DNA of 64,000 nt, from positions 1-64,000 of the forward strand of contig CANXME010001990.1 of assembly GCA_948144175.1 (NCBI GenBank), read 5' to 3'. This document shows positions 10,485 to 25,400 of this stretch, piece by piece. How positions within the stretch are numbered: the stretch's first letter is position 1; each line of letters opens with the position of its first letter. Both the position numbers and the translations under genes were made by a program. The notes beneath the pieces were generated by a model. That model was not told the origin of the DNA, searched no databases, and saw only the letters and a program-made list of their open reading frames with translations. Source of the DNA: Closterium sp. NIES-65. Taxonomy: Eukaryota; Streptophyta; Zygnematophyceae; Desmidiales; Closteriaceae.

Positions 10485-13235
10485 GTGAGTGGGAGGGGGT
10501 GGGGGGGATGAGCGCGAGGGGGGATGGGGGGGGGGAATGAGCGCGACAGGGTGGGCCCGGAGTGCACTCAGGCACAGGGCATCACATGTGACGGGGACAG
10601 CATGGTGACGTCCATGTGAGTGCGGAATCGAGTATCAGGGTATTCATGATGCACTCGGGGAGTTTGAGCGCGACGGGTTGAGTGGAGGACGTGGAGTGCA
10701 GGCAGGCGCAGGGCATCACATGTATAAGAGTCGAGCACAGGCTTGCCATGGACAGATGCATTGTGTTGCCGCTGCCGCATGCATGCCGTGTCAACATGCA
10801 TGCCGTGTCAACATGCATGCCGTGTCAACATGCATGCCGTGTCAACATGCATGCCGCGTCAACATGCATGCCGCGTCAACATGCATGCCGCGTCAACATG
10901 CATGCCGCGTCAACATGCATGCCGCGTCAACATGCATGCCGCGTCAACATGCATGCCGCGTCAACATGTAATGCATGCATGCTGTGTCAACATGCGAACA
11001 CTCTCGTGTTTCTTGTTCTCGTGCTCACTCATCCCTCCCCTCCCACCGCCCGTCCCCACCTCTCCACCCCGCTCTCTTTCTTTGGGTGAGCAGAGACGTG
11101 TCCAACAGGGGCCTCAACGGCCGCTTGCCTGTTGCCCTCTCCGCCCTCTCGCGCCTTCAATCCCTGTCAGTTGCCCCACCTCCTCTCCCTGTCAGCCGTC
11201 TCCAATCACTGCCAGTCAGTTACTGTCAGCCGTCTCCACTCACTGTCAGTCAGTTACTCAACTGTCAGCCGTCTCCACTCACTGTCTGTCAGTTACTCAC
11301 TGTCAGCCGTCTCCACTCACTGTCAGTCAGTTACTCACTGTCAGCTGTCTCCACTCACTGTCAGTCACTTACTCACTGTCAGCCGTCTCCATGCCCATCC
11401 CCATCTCCTCCCTCTCGCACCTCCACTCCCTGTCAGTCGCCTCCTCTCCCTCTCAGTCGCCTCCTCTCCCCTCATTCGCCTCCACTCACTGTTTGTCGCC
11501 CTGCAACCCCCCTTCACCCAACCCACCTCGCTCTCCACTCCACCCATCACCCTCCACCAGTCACTCACTCCGTTGCCTCCTCACTCTCATGCTCTCTCAC
11601 CTCCCAATACCACCACCACACCCCCCCCTCCCCACCCGTCCCCCGTCCCACCCCCTCCCACCTCGTCCTCTTGTGCACTCCTCCACCCGTCACCACTCAA
11701 CCCGTCACCACTCTCCACTTGTCACCACTCTCCACCCGTCACCACTCTCCACCCGTCACCACTCTCCACCCATCTTCTTTGATTTCTCACTCTCATGCTC
11801 TGCCCTCTCACTCCGCCCACGTTCCACCGTACCACCTCTTCCCCTTGGGCCCCTCCTCTTATGCCTGACGCGTGCAGTGATGTGCACCAGAACCAGCTGT
11901 CCGGACCTCTGCCACCCGCCCTTTCCACTCTCCAACTCCCTACCCCTCCTCCCTTGAGCCCCTCCTCTTGTGCCCGACGCGTGCAGTGATGTGCACCAAA
12001 AGTGTTTGGACCCACCCACCACGTCCCAACACCCACTACCTCATCCTCCCCTATTCCTCCCCCCTCTCACCCGCTCCTCTTGTGCCCGATGCGTGCGGTG
12101 CAGTGATGTGCACCTCTTGTGCAGTGATGTGCACCTCTTGTGCAGTGATGTGCACCTCTTGTGCAGTGATGTGCACCTCTTGTGCAGTGATGTGCACCTC
12201 TTGTGCAGTGATGTGCACCTCTTGTGCAGTGATGTGCACCTCTTGTGCAGTGATGTGCACCTCTTGTGCAGTGATGTGCACCTCTTGTGCAGTGATGTGC
12301 ACCTCTTGTGCAGTGATGTGCACCTCTTGTGCAGTGATGTGCACCTCTTGTGCAGTGATGTGCACCTCTTGTGCAGTGATGTGCACCTCTTGTGCAGTGA
12401 TGTGCACCTGAACCAACTGTCCGGCCCTCTCCCCTCGCCCCACTCCCTACCCCTCTTCCCTCCCACCCCCTCCTCTTGTGCACAACGGTGCAGTGATGTG
12501 CACTAGAACTAATTGTCCGGACCTCTTCCTCCCCACTCCAATGCTCTCCCACCCACCTCCCAATACCCACCACATCCCCCACTCTCTATTCCCCTCCCCT
12601 CCCACCCCCCTCCTCTTGTGCCCCACGCTTGCGGTGCAGTGATGTGCGCCAGAATCAAATGTTCGGACCTTTGCCTTCTACCCTCTCCACCCTCGTCCGC
12701 CTCAACACCCTGTGAGGCTGTGAGGCGCGCTTCCCCCTGTGAGGCGCGCTGCCCCCTGTGAGGCGCGCTGCCCCCTGTGAGGCGCGCTGCCCCCCTGTGA
12801 GGCGCGCTGCCCCCTGTGAGGCGCACTGCCCCCTGTGAGGCGCGCTGCCCCCTGTGAGGCGCACTGCCCCCTGTGAGGCGCACTGCCCCCTGTGAGGCGC
12901 ACTGCCCCCTGTGAGGCGCACTGCCCCCTGTGAGGCGCACTGCCCCCTGTGAGGCGCTCTGCCCCCCGTGAGGCGCACTGCCCCCTGTGAGGCGCACTGC
13001 CCCCTGAGAGGCGCACTGCCCCCTGTGAGGCGCACTGCCCCCTGTGAGGCGCACTACCCCCCTGTGAGGCGCACTGCCCCCAGTGAGGCGCACTGCCCCC
13101 TTTTGGGACTTTGAGCTGAGGAGACCTTAGTGTTATCCTTCTGTGATCTCTCTGTATGCTCGTGCGGGTGGCATGTCACTAACACCGCATGTGAGGGGTG
13201 GCGGTCTGGTTTGTGCCTTTTTGCGTGCGTGCGCA

Positions 13236-13269
<34 letters not shown>

Positions 13270-13366
13270 TGTGTGTGTGCATGTGTGTGTGTGTTTGTGT
13301 ATGTGTGCATCTGTGTGTGCGTGCATGTATGTGTGTGTGTATGTGTGTGTGTATGTGTGCTGTGTA

Positions 13367-13414
<48 letters not shown>

Positions 13415-16400
13415 TTGCACGCATGTAGATATCTAAGCAGCAACAATTTCTCGGGCCCTATTTTCGACGTCATTGTCAACATGCCATGGGTTGTTACCAT
13501 GTAACCAATGTTGCCCTGTAACCAACATGCCATCCCTTGTTGCCCTGTAACCAACATGCCATCCCTTGTTACCCTGTAACAAACATGCCATCCCTTGTTG
13601 CCCTGTAACCAACATGCCATCCCTTGTTGCCCTGTAACCAACATGCCATCCCTTGTTGCCCTGTAACCAACATGCCATCCCTTGTTACCCTGTAACCAAC
13701 ATGCCATCCCTTGTTGCCCTGTAACCAACATGCCATCCCTTGTTGCCCTGTAACCAACATGCCATCCCTTGTTGCCCTGTAACCAACATGCCATCCCTTG
13801 TTGCCCTGTAACGAACATGCCATCCCTTGTTGCCCTGTAACCAACATGCCATCCCTTGATACCCTATAACCAACATCCCATCCCTTGTTGCCCTGTAACC
13901 AACATGCCATCCCTTGTTGCCCTGTAACCAACATGGCATCCCTTGTTGCCCTGTAACGAACATGGCATCCCTTGTTGCCCTGTAACCAACATGCCATCCC
14001 TTGTTACCCTGTAACCAACATGCCATCCCTTGTTGCCCTGTAACCAACATGCCATCCCTTGTTGCCCTGTAACCAACATGCCATCCCTTGTTGCCCTGTA
14101 ACCAACATGCCATCCCTTGTTACCCTATAACCAACATGCCATCCCTTGTTGCCCTGTAACCAACATGCCATCCCTTGTTGCCCTGTAACCAACATGCCAT
14201 TCCTTGTTGCCCTGTAACCAACATGCCATCCCTTGTTGCCCTGTAACCAACATGCCATCCCTTGTTACCCTGTAACCAACATCCCATCCCTTGTTACCCT
14301 GTAACCAACATGCCATCCCTTGTTGCCCTGTAACCAACATGCCATCCCTTGTTGCCCTGTAACCAACATGCCATCCCCTGTTGCCCTATAACCAACATGG
14401 CATCCCTTGTTGCCCTGTAACCAACATGCCATCCCTTATTACTCTGTAACCGATCCCTTGTTACCCTGTAACCAACATGCCATCCCTTGTTGCCCAGTAA
14501 CCAACATGGCATCCCTTGTTACCCTGTAACCAACATGCCATCCCTTGTTACCCTGTAACCAACATGCCATCCCTTGTTGCCCTGTAACCAACATGCCATC
14601 CCTTGTTGCCCTGTAACCAACATGCCATCCCTTGTTGCCCTGTAACCAACATGCCATCCCTTGTTGCCCTGTAACCAACATGCCATCCCTTGTTACCCTA
14701 TAACCAACATCCCATCCCTTGTTGCCCTGTAACCAACATGCCATCCCTTGTTGCCCTGTAACCAACATGGCATCCCTTGTTGCCCTGTAACGAACATGGC
14801 ATCCCTTGTTGCCCTGTAACCAACATGCCATCCCTTGTTACCCTGTAACCAACATGCCATCCCTTGTTGCCCTGTAACCAACATGCCATCCCTTGTTGCC
14901 CTGTAACCAACATGCCATCCCTTGTTGCCCTGTAACCAACATGCCATCCCTTGTTACCCTATAACCAACATGCCATCCCTTGTTGCCCTGTAACCAACAT
15001 GCCATCCCTTGTTGCCCTGTAACCAACATGCCATTCCTTGTTGCCCTGTAACCAACATGCCATCCCTTGTTGCCCTGTAACCAACATGCCATCCCTTGTT
15101 ACCCTGTAACCAACATCCCATCCCTTGTTACCCTGTAACCAACATGCCATCCCCTTGTTGCCCTGTAACCAACATGCCATCCCTTGTTGCCCTGTAACCA
15201 ACATGCCATCCCCTGTTGCCCTATAACCAACATGGCATCCCTTGTTGCCCTGTAACCAACATGCCATCCCTTATTACTCTGTAACCGATCCCTTGTTACC
15301 CTGTAACCAACATGCCATCCCTTGTTACCCTGTAACCAACATGCCATCCCTTGTTGCCCTGTAACCAACATGCCATCCCTTGTTGCCCTGTAACCAACAT
15401 GCCATCCCTTGTTGCCCTGTAACCAATATGCCATCCCTTGTTGCCCTGTAACCAACATGCCATCCCTTGTTGCCCTGTAACCAACATGCCATCCCTTGTT
15501 GCCCTGTAACCAACATGCCATCCCTTGTTGCCCTGTAACCAACATGCCATCCCTTGTTGCCCTGTAACCAACATGCCATCCCTTGTTGCCCTGTAACCAA
15601 CATGCCATCCCTTGTTGCCCTATAACCAACATGCCATCCCTTGTTGCCCCTGTAACCAAAATGCCATCCCTTGTTACCCTGTAACCAACTATGCCATCCT
15701 TGTTACCCTGTAACCAACATGCCATCCCTTGTTGCCCTGTAACCAACATGCCATCCCTTGTTACCCTGTAACCAACATGCCATCCCTTGTTACCCTATAA
15801 CCAACAGCCATGCCATCCTTTGTTGCCCTGTAACCAACATGCCATCCCTTGTTGCCCTGTAACCAACATGCCATCCCTTGTTACCCTGTAACCAACATGC
15901 CATCCCCTTGTTGACCTATAACCAACATGGCCATCCCTTGTTGCCCTGATAACCAACATGCCATCCCTTGTTACCCTGTAACCAACATGCCATCCCTTGT
16001 TGCCCTGTAACCAACATGCCACTTGTTGCCCTGTAACCAACATGCCATCCCTTGTTGCCTGTAACCAACATGCCATCCCTTGTTACCCTGTAACCAACAT
16101 GCCATCCCTTGTTGCCCTGTAACCAACATGCCATCCCTTGTTGCCCTGTAACCAACATGCCATCCCTTGTTACCCTATAACCAACATCCCATCCCTTGTT
16201 GCCCCTGTAACCAACATGCCATCCCTTGTTGCCCTGTAACCAACATGGCATCCCTTGTTGCCCTGTAACGAACATGGCATCCCTTGTTGCCCTGTAACCA
16301 ACATGCCATCCCTTGTTACCCTGTAACCAACATGCCATCCCTTGTTGCCCTGTAACCAACATGCCATCCCTTGTTGCCCTGTAACCAACATGCCATCCCT

Positions 16401-19400
16401 TGTTGCCCTGTAACCAACATGCCATCCCTTGTTACCCTATAACCAACATGCCATCCCTTGTTGCCCTGTAACCAACATGCCATCCCTTGTTGCCCTGTAA
16501 CCAACATGCCATTCCTTGTTGCTCTGTAACCAACATGCCATCCCTTGTTGCCCTGTAACCAACATGCCATCCCTTGTTACCCTGTAACCAACATCCCATC
16601 CCTTGTTACCCTGTAACCAACATGCCATCCCTTGTTGCCCTGTAACCAACATGCCATCCCTTGTTGCCCTGTAACCAACATGCCATCCCCTGTTGCCTAT
16701 AACCAACATGGCATCCCTTGTTGCCCTGTAACCAACATGCCATCCCTTATTACTCTGTAACCGATCCCTTGTTACCCTGTAACCAACATGCCATCCCTTG
16801 TTACCCTGTAACCAACATGCCATCCCTTGTTGCCCTGTAACCAACATGCCATCCCTTGTTGCCCTGTAACCAACATGCCATCCCTTGTTGCCCTGTAACC
16901 AATATGCCATCCCTTGTTGCCCTGTAACCAACATGCCATCCCTTGTTGCCCTGTAACCAACATGCCATCCCTTGTTGCCCTGTAACCAACATGCCATCCC
17001 TTGTTGCCCTGTAACCAACATGCCATCCCTTGTTGCCCTGTAACCAACATGCCATCCCTTGTTGCCCTATAACCAACATGCCATCCCTTGTTGCCCTGTA
17101 ACCAACATGCCATCCCTTGTTACCCTGTAACCAATATGCCATCCCTTGTTACCCTGTAACCAACATCCCATCCCTTGTTGCCCTGTAACCAACATGCCAT
17201 CCCTTGTTGCCCTGTAACCAACATGCCATCCCTTGTTACCCTGTAACCAACATGCCATCCCTTGTTACCCTATAACCAACATGCCATGCCATCCTTTGTT
17301 GCCCTGTAACCAACATGCCATCCCTTGTTGCCCTGTAACCAACATGCCATCCCTTGTTACCCTGTAACCAACATGCCATCCCCTGTTGACCTATAACCAA
17401 CATGGCATCCCTTGTTGCCCTGTAACCAACATGCCATCCCTTGTTACCCTGTAACCAACATGCCATCCCTTGTTGCCCTGTAACCAACATGCCATCCCTT
17501 GTTGCCCTGTAACCAACATGCCATCCCTTGTTACCCTGTAACCAACATGCCATCCCTTGTTGCCCTGTAACCAACATGCCATCCCTTGTTGCCCTGTAAC
17601 CAACATGCCATCCCTTGTTGCCCTGTAACTAACATGCCATCCCTTGTTGCCCTGTAACCAACATGCCATCCCTTGTTGCCCTGTAACCAACATGCCATCC
17701 CTTTTTCCCTTGTAACCAACATGCCATCCCTTGTTGCCCTGTAACCAACATGCCATCCCTTGTTGCCCTGTAACCAACATGCCATCCCCTGTTGCCCTAT
17801 AACCAACATGGCATCCCTTGTTGCCCTGTAACCAACATGCCATCCCTTATTACTCTGTAACCGATCCCTTGTTACCCTGTAACCAACATGCCATCCCTTG
17901 TTACCCTGTAACCAACATGCCATCCCTTGTTGCCCTGTAACCAACATGCCATCCCTTGTTGCCCTGTAACCAACATGCCATCCCTTGTTGCCCTGTAACC
18001 AATATGCCATCCCTTGTTGCCCTGTAACCAACATGCCATCCCTTGTTGCCCTGTAACCAACATGCCATCCCTTGTTGCCCTGTAACCAACATGCCATCCC
18101 TTGTTGCCCTGTAACCAACATGCCATCCCTTGTTGCCCTGTAACCAACATGCCATCCCTTGTTGCCCTATAACCAACATGCCATCCCTTGTTGCCCTGTA
18201 ACCAACATGCCATCCCTTGTTACCCTGTAACCAATATGCCATCCCTTGTTACCCTGTAACCAACATCCCATCCCTTGTTGCCCTGTAACCAACATGCCAT
18301 CCCTCGTTGCCCTGTAACCAACATGCATCCCTTGTTACCCTGTAACCAACATGCCATCCCTTGTTACCCTATAACCAACATGCCATGCCATCCTTTGTTG
18401 CCCTGTAACCAACATGCCATCCCTTGTTGCCCTGTAACCAACATGCCATCCCTTGTTACCCTGTAACCAACATGCCATCCCCTGTTGACCTATAACCAAC
18501 ATGGCATCCCTTGTTGCCCTGTAACCAACATGCCATCCCTTGTTACCCTGTAACCAACATGCCATCCCTTGTTGCCCTGTAACCAACATGCCATCCCTTG
18601 TTGCCCTGTAACCAACATGCCATCCCTTGTTACCCTGTAACCAACATGCCATCCCTTGTTGCCCTGTAACCAACATGCCATCCCTTGTTACCCTGTAACC
18701 AACATGCCATCCCTTGTTGCCCTGTAACCAACATGCCATCCCTTGTTACCCGGTAACCAACATGCCATCCCTTGTTGCCCTGTAACCAACATGCCATCCC
18801 TTGTTGCCCTGTAACTAACATGCCATCCCTTGTTGCCCTGTAACCAACATGCCATCCCTTGTTGCCCTGTAACCAACATGCCATCCCTTTTTTCCCTTGT
18901 AACCAACATGCCATCCCTTGTTGCCCTATAACCAACATGCCATCCCTTGTTGCCCTGTAACCAACATGCCATCCCTTGTTACCCTGTAACCAACATCCCA
19001 TCCCTTGTTGCCCTGTAACCAACATGCCATCCCTTGTTGCCCTGTAACCAACATGCCATCCCTTGTTGCCCTGTAACCAACATGCCATCCCCTGTTGCCC
19101 TGTAACCAACATGCCATCCCTTGTTACCCTGTAACCAACATGCCATCCGTTGTTACCCTGTAACCAATATGCCATCCCCTGTTGCCCTATAACTAACATG
19201 GCATCCCTTGTTGCCCTGTAACCAAAATGCCATCCCTTGTTACCCTGTAACCAACATGCCATCCCTTGTTGCCCTGTAACCAACATGGCATCCCTTGTTA
19301 CCCTGTAACCAACATGCCATCCCTTGTTACCCTGTAACCAACATGCCATCCCTTGTTGCCCTGTAACCAACATGCCATCCCTTGTTGCCCTGTAACCAAC

Positions 19401-22400
19401 ATGCCATCCCTTGTTGCCCTGTAACCAACATGCCATCCCTTGTTGCCCTGTAACCAACATGCCATCCCTTGTTGCCCTGTAACCAACATGCCATCCCTTG
19501 TTGCCCTGTAACCAACATGCCATCCCTTGTTACCCTGTAACCAATATGCCATGCCTTGTTACCCTGTAACCAACATCCCATCCCTTGTTGCCCTGTAACC
19601 AACATGCCATCCCTTGTTGCCCTGTAACCAACATGCCATCCCTTGTTGCCCTGTAACCAACATGCCATCCCTTGTTGCCCTGTAACCAACATGCCATCCC
19701 TTGTTACCCTATAACCAACATCCCATCCCTTGTTGCCCTGTAACCAACATGCCATCCCTTGTTGCCCTGTAACCAACATGCCATCCCTTGTTACCCTGTA
19801 ACCAACATGCCATCCCTTGTTACCCTATAACCAAACATGCCATGCCATCCTTTGTTGCCCTGTAACCAACATGCCATCCCTTGTTGCCCTGTAACCAACA
19901 TGCCATCCCTTGTTACCCTGTAACCAACATGCCATCCCCTGTTGACCTATAACCAACATGGCATCCCTTGTTGCCCTGTAACCAACATGCCATCCCTTGT
20001 TACCCTGTAACCAACATGCTCCCTCCTGTAACCAACATGCCATCCCTTGTTGCCCTGTAACCAACATGCCATCCCTTGTTACCCTGTAACCAACATGCCA
20101 TCCCTTGTTGCCCTGTAACCAACATGCCATCCCTTGTTACCCTGTAACCAACATGCCATCCCTTGTTGCCCTGTAACCAACATGCCATCCCTTGTTACCC
20201 GGTAACCAACATGCCATCCCTTGTTGCCCTGTAACCAACATGCCATCCCTTGTTGCCCTGTAACTAACATGCCATCCCTTGTTGCCCTGTAACCAACATG
20301 CCATCCCTTGTTGCCCTGTAACCAACATGCCATCCCTTTTTCCCTTGTAACCAACATGCCATCCCTTGTTGCCCTATAACCAACATGCCATCCCTTGTTG
20401 CCCTGTAACCAACATGCCATCCCTTGTTACCCTGTAACCAACATCCCATCCCTTGTTGCCCTGTAACCAACATGCCATCCCTTGTTGCCCTGTAACCAAC
20501 ATGCCATCCCTTGTTGCCCTGTAACCAACATGCCATCCCCTGTTGCCCTGTAACCAACATGCCATCCCTTGTTACCCTGTAACCAACATGCCATCCGTTG
20601 TTACCCTGTAACCAATATGCCATCCCCTGTTGCCCTATAACCAACATGGCATCCCTTGTTGCCCTGTAACCAAAATGCCATCCCTTGTTACCCTGTAACC
20701 AACATGCCATCCCTTGTTGCCCTGTAACCAACATGGCATCCCTTGTTACCCTGTAACCAACATGCCATCCCTTGTTACCCTGTAACCAACATGCCATCCC
20801 TTGTTGCCCTGTAACCAACATGCCATCCCTTGTTGCCCTGTAACCAACATGCCATCCCTTGTTGCCCTGTAACCAACATGCCATCCCTTGTTGCCCTGTA
20901 ACCAACATGCCATCCCTTGTTGCCCTGTAACCAACATGCCATCCCTTGTTGCCCTGTAACCAACATGCCATCCCTTGTTACCCTGTAACCAATATGCCAT
21001 GCCTTGTTACCCTGTAACCAACATCCCATCCCTTGTTGCCCTGTAACCAACATGCCATCCCTTGTTGCCCTGTAACCAACATGCCATCCCTTGTTGCCCT
21101 GTAACCAACATGCCATCCCCTGTTGCCCTGTAACCAACATGGCATCCCTTGTTACCCTGTAACCAACATGCCATCCCTTGTTACCCTGTAACCAACATGC
21201 CATCCCTTGTTACCCTGTAACCAACATGCCATCCCTTGTTACCCGGTAACCAACATGCCATCCCTTGTTGCCCTGTAACCAACATGCCATCCCTTGTTGC
21301 CCTGTAACTAACATGCCATCCCTTGTTGCCCTGTAACCAACATGCCATCCCTTGTTGCCCTGTAACCAACATGCCATCCCTTTTTCCCTTGTAACCAACA
21401 TGCCATCCCTTGTTGCCCTATAACCAACATGCCATCCCTTGTTGCCCTGTAACCAACATGCCATCCCTTGTTACCCTGTAACCAACATCCCATCCCTTGT
21501 TGCCCTGTAACCAACATGCCATCCCTTGTTGCCCTGTAACCAACATGCCATCCCTTGTTGCCCTGTAACCAACATGCCATCCCCTGTTGCCCTGTAACCA
21601 ACATGCCATCCCTTGTTACCCTGTAACCAACATGCCATCCGTTGTTACCCTGTAACCAATATGCCATCCCCTGTTGCCCTATAACCAACATGGCATCCCT
21701 TGTTGCCCTGTCACCAAAATGCCATCCCTTGTTACCCTGTAACCAACATGCCATCCCTTGTTGCCCTGTAACCAACATGGCATCCCTTGTTACCCTGTAA
21801 CCAACATGCCATCCTTGTTACCCTGTAACCAACATGCCATCCCTTGTTGCCCTGTAACCAACATGCCATCCCTTGTTGCCCTGTAACCAACATGCCATCC
21901 CTTGTTGCCCTGTAACCAACATGCCATCCCTTGTTGCCCTGTAACCAACATGCCATCCCTTGTTGCCCTGTAACCAACATGCCATCCCTTGTTGCCCTGT
22001 AACCAACATGCCATCCCTTGTTGCCCTGTAACCAACATGCCATCCCTTGTTACCCTATAACCAACATCCCATCCCTTGTTGCCCTGTAACCAACATGCCA
22101 TCCCTTGTTGCCCTGTAACCAACATGCCATCCCTTGTTACCCTGTAACCAACATGCCATCCCTTGTTACCCTATAACCAACATGCCATGCCATCCTTTGT
22201 TGCCCTGTAACCAACATGCCATCCCTTGTTGCCCTGTAACCAACATGCCATCCCTTGTTACCCTGTAACCAACATGCCATCCCCTGTTGACCTATAACCA
22301 ACATGGCATCCCTTGTTGCCCTGTAACCAACATGCCATCCCTTGTTACCCTGTAACCAACATGCCATCCCTTGTTGCCCTGTAACCAACATGCCATCCCT

Positions 22401-25400
22401 TGTTGCCCTGTAACCAACATGCCATCCCTTGTTACCCTGTAACCAACATGCCATCCCTTGTTGCCCTGTAACCAACATGCCATCCCTTGTTACCCTGTAA
22501 CCAACATGCCATCCCTTGTTGCCCTGTAACCAACATGCCATCCCTTGTTACCCCGGTAACCAACATGCCATCCCTTGTTGCCCTGTAACCAACATGCCAT
22601 CCCTTGTTGCCCTGTAACTAACATGCCATCCCTTGTTGCCCTGTAACCAACATGCCATCCCTTGTTGCCCTGTAACCAACATGCCATCCCTTTTTCCCTT
22701 GTAACCAACATGCCATCCCTTGTTGCCCTATAACCAACATGCCATCCCTTGTTGCCCTGTAACCAACATGCCATCCCTTGTTACCCTGTAACCAACATCC
22801 CATCCCTTGTTGCCCTGTAACCAACATGCCATCCCTTGTTGCCCTGTAACCAACATGCCATCCCTTGTTGCCCTGTAACCAACATGCCATCCCCTGTTGC
22901 CCTGTAACCAACATGCCATCCCTTGTTACCCTGTAACCAACATGCCATCCGTTGTTACCCTGTAACCAATATGCCATCCCCTGTTGCCCTATAACCAACA
23001 TGGCATCCCTTGTTGCCCTGTAACCAAAATGCCATCCCTTGTTACCCTGTAACCAACATGCCATCCCTTGTTGCCCTGTAACCAACATGGCATCCCTTGT
23101 TACCCTGTAACCAACATGCCATCCCTTGTTACCCTGTAACCAACATGCCATCCCTTGTTGCCCTGTAACCAACATGCCATCCCTTGTTGCCCTGTAACCA
23201 ACATGCCATCCCTTGTTGCCCTGTAACCAACATGCCATCCCTTGTTGCCCTGTAACCAACATGCCATCCCTTGTTGCCCTGTAACCAACATGCCATCCCT
23301 TGTTGCCCTGTAACCAACATGCCATCCCTTGTTACCCTGTAACCAATATGCCATGCCTTGTTACCCTGTAACCAACATCCCATCCCTTGTTGCCCTGTAA
23401 CCAACATGCCATCCCTTGTTGCCCTGTAACCAACATGCCATCCCTTGTTGCCCTGTAACCAACATGCCATCCCCTGTTGCCCTGTAACCAACATGGCATC
23501 CCTTGTTACCCTGTAACCAACATGCCATCCCTTGTTACCCTGTAACCAACATGCCATCCCTTGTTACCCTGTAACCAACATGCCATCCCTTGTTGCCCTG
23601 TAACCAACATGGCATCCCTTATTACCATGTAACCAATATGCCATCCCTTGTTACCCTGTAACCAACATCGCATCCCTTGTTGCCCTGTAACCAACATGCC
23701 ATCCCTTGTTGCTCTATAACCAACATGCCATCCCCTGTTGCCCTGTAACCAACATGGCATCCCTTGTTACCCTGTAACCAACATGCCATCCCTTGTTGGC
23801 CTGTAACCAACATGCCATCCCTTGTTACCCTGTAACCAACATGCCATCCCTTGTTACCTTGTAACCATCCCTTGTTGCCCTGTATCCAACATGCCATCCC
23901 TTGTTGCCCTGTAACCAACATGCCATCCCTTGTTGCCCTGTAACCAACATGCCATCCCCTGTTGCCCTGTAACCAACATGCCATCCCTTGTTGCCCTGTA
24001 ACCAACATGCCATCCCTTGTTGCCCTGTAACCAACATGCCATCCCCTGATGCCCTGTAACCAACATGGCATCTCTTGTTACCCTGTAACCAATATGCCAT
24101 CCCTTGTTACCCTGTAACCAACATCCCATCCCTTGTTGCCCTGTGACCAACATGCCATCCCTTGTTGCCCTGTAACCAACATGCCATCCCTTGTTGCCCT
24201 GTAACCAACATGCCATCCCCTGTTGCCCTGTAACCAACATGGCATCCATTGTTACCTTGTAACCAACATGCCATCCCTTGTTGCCCTGTAACCAACATGC
24301 CATCCCTTGTTGCCCTGTAACCAACATGCCATCCCTTGTTGCCCTGTAACCAACATGCCATCCCTTGTTGCCCTGTAACGAACATGCCATCCCTTGTTGC
24401 CCTGTAACCAACATGCCATCCCTTGATACCCTGTAACCAACATTCCATCCCTTGTTGCCCTGTAACCAACATACCATCCCTTGTTGCCCTGTAACCAACA
24501 TGCCATCCCTTGTTGCCCTGTAACCAACATGCCATCCCTTGTTGCCCCGTAACCAACATGCCATCCCTTGTTACCCTGTAACCAACATGCCATCCCTTGT
24601 TACCCTGTAACCAACATGCATCCCTGTTGCCCTGTAACCAACATGCCATCCCTTGTTGCCCTGTAACCAACATGCCATCCCTTGTTGCCCTGTAACCAAC
24701 ATGCCATCCCTTGTTGCCCTGTAACCAACATGCCATCCCTTGTTACCCGGTAACCAACATGCCATCCCTTGTTACCCTGTAACCAACATGCCATGCCTTG
24801 TTGACCTGTAACCAACATGCCATCCCTTGTTGCCCTGTAACCAACATGCCATCCCTTGTTGCCCTGTAACCAACATGCCATCCCTTGTTGCCCTGTAACC
24901 AACATGCCATCCCCTGTTGCCCTGTAACCAACATGGCATCCCTTGTTACCCTGTAACCAATATGCCATCCCTTGTAACCCTGTAACCAACATGCCATCCC
25001 TTGTTGCCCTGTAACCAACATGCCATCCCTTGTTGCCCTGTAACCAACATGGCATCCCTTGTTGCCCAGTAACCAACATGGCATCCCTTGTTACCCTGTA
25101 ACCAACATGCCATCCCTTGTTACCCTGTAACCAACATGCCATCCCTTGTTGCCCTGTAACCAACATGCCATCCCTTGTAGCCCTGTAACCAACATGCCAT
25201 CCCTTGTTGCCCTGTAACCAACATGCCATCCTTTGTTGCCCTGTAACCAACATGCCATCCCTTGTTACCCTATAACCAACATCCCATCCCTTGTTGCCCT
25301 GTAACCAACATGCCATCCCTTGTTGCCCTGTAACCAACATGGCATCCCTTGTTGCCCTGTAACGAACATGGCATCCCTTGTTGCCCTGTAACCAACATGC

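Noticed and set aside
12041-13093. Long frames over the 21-bp and 19-bp arrays ([20 protein letters not shown] repeats)
   Set aside because: Products of short tandem repeats. The splice-site content of the units explains the sequence better than coding.
13130-13504. Cys/Val-rich and Thr/His-rich frames at 13.1-13.5 kb
   Set aside because: Translations of a TG microsatellite. Only the last 72 bp belong to a real exon.
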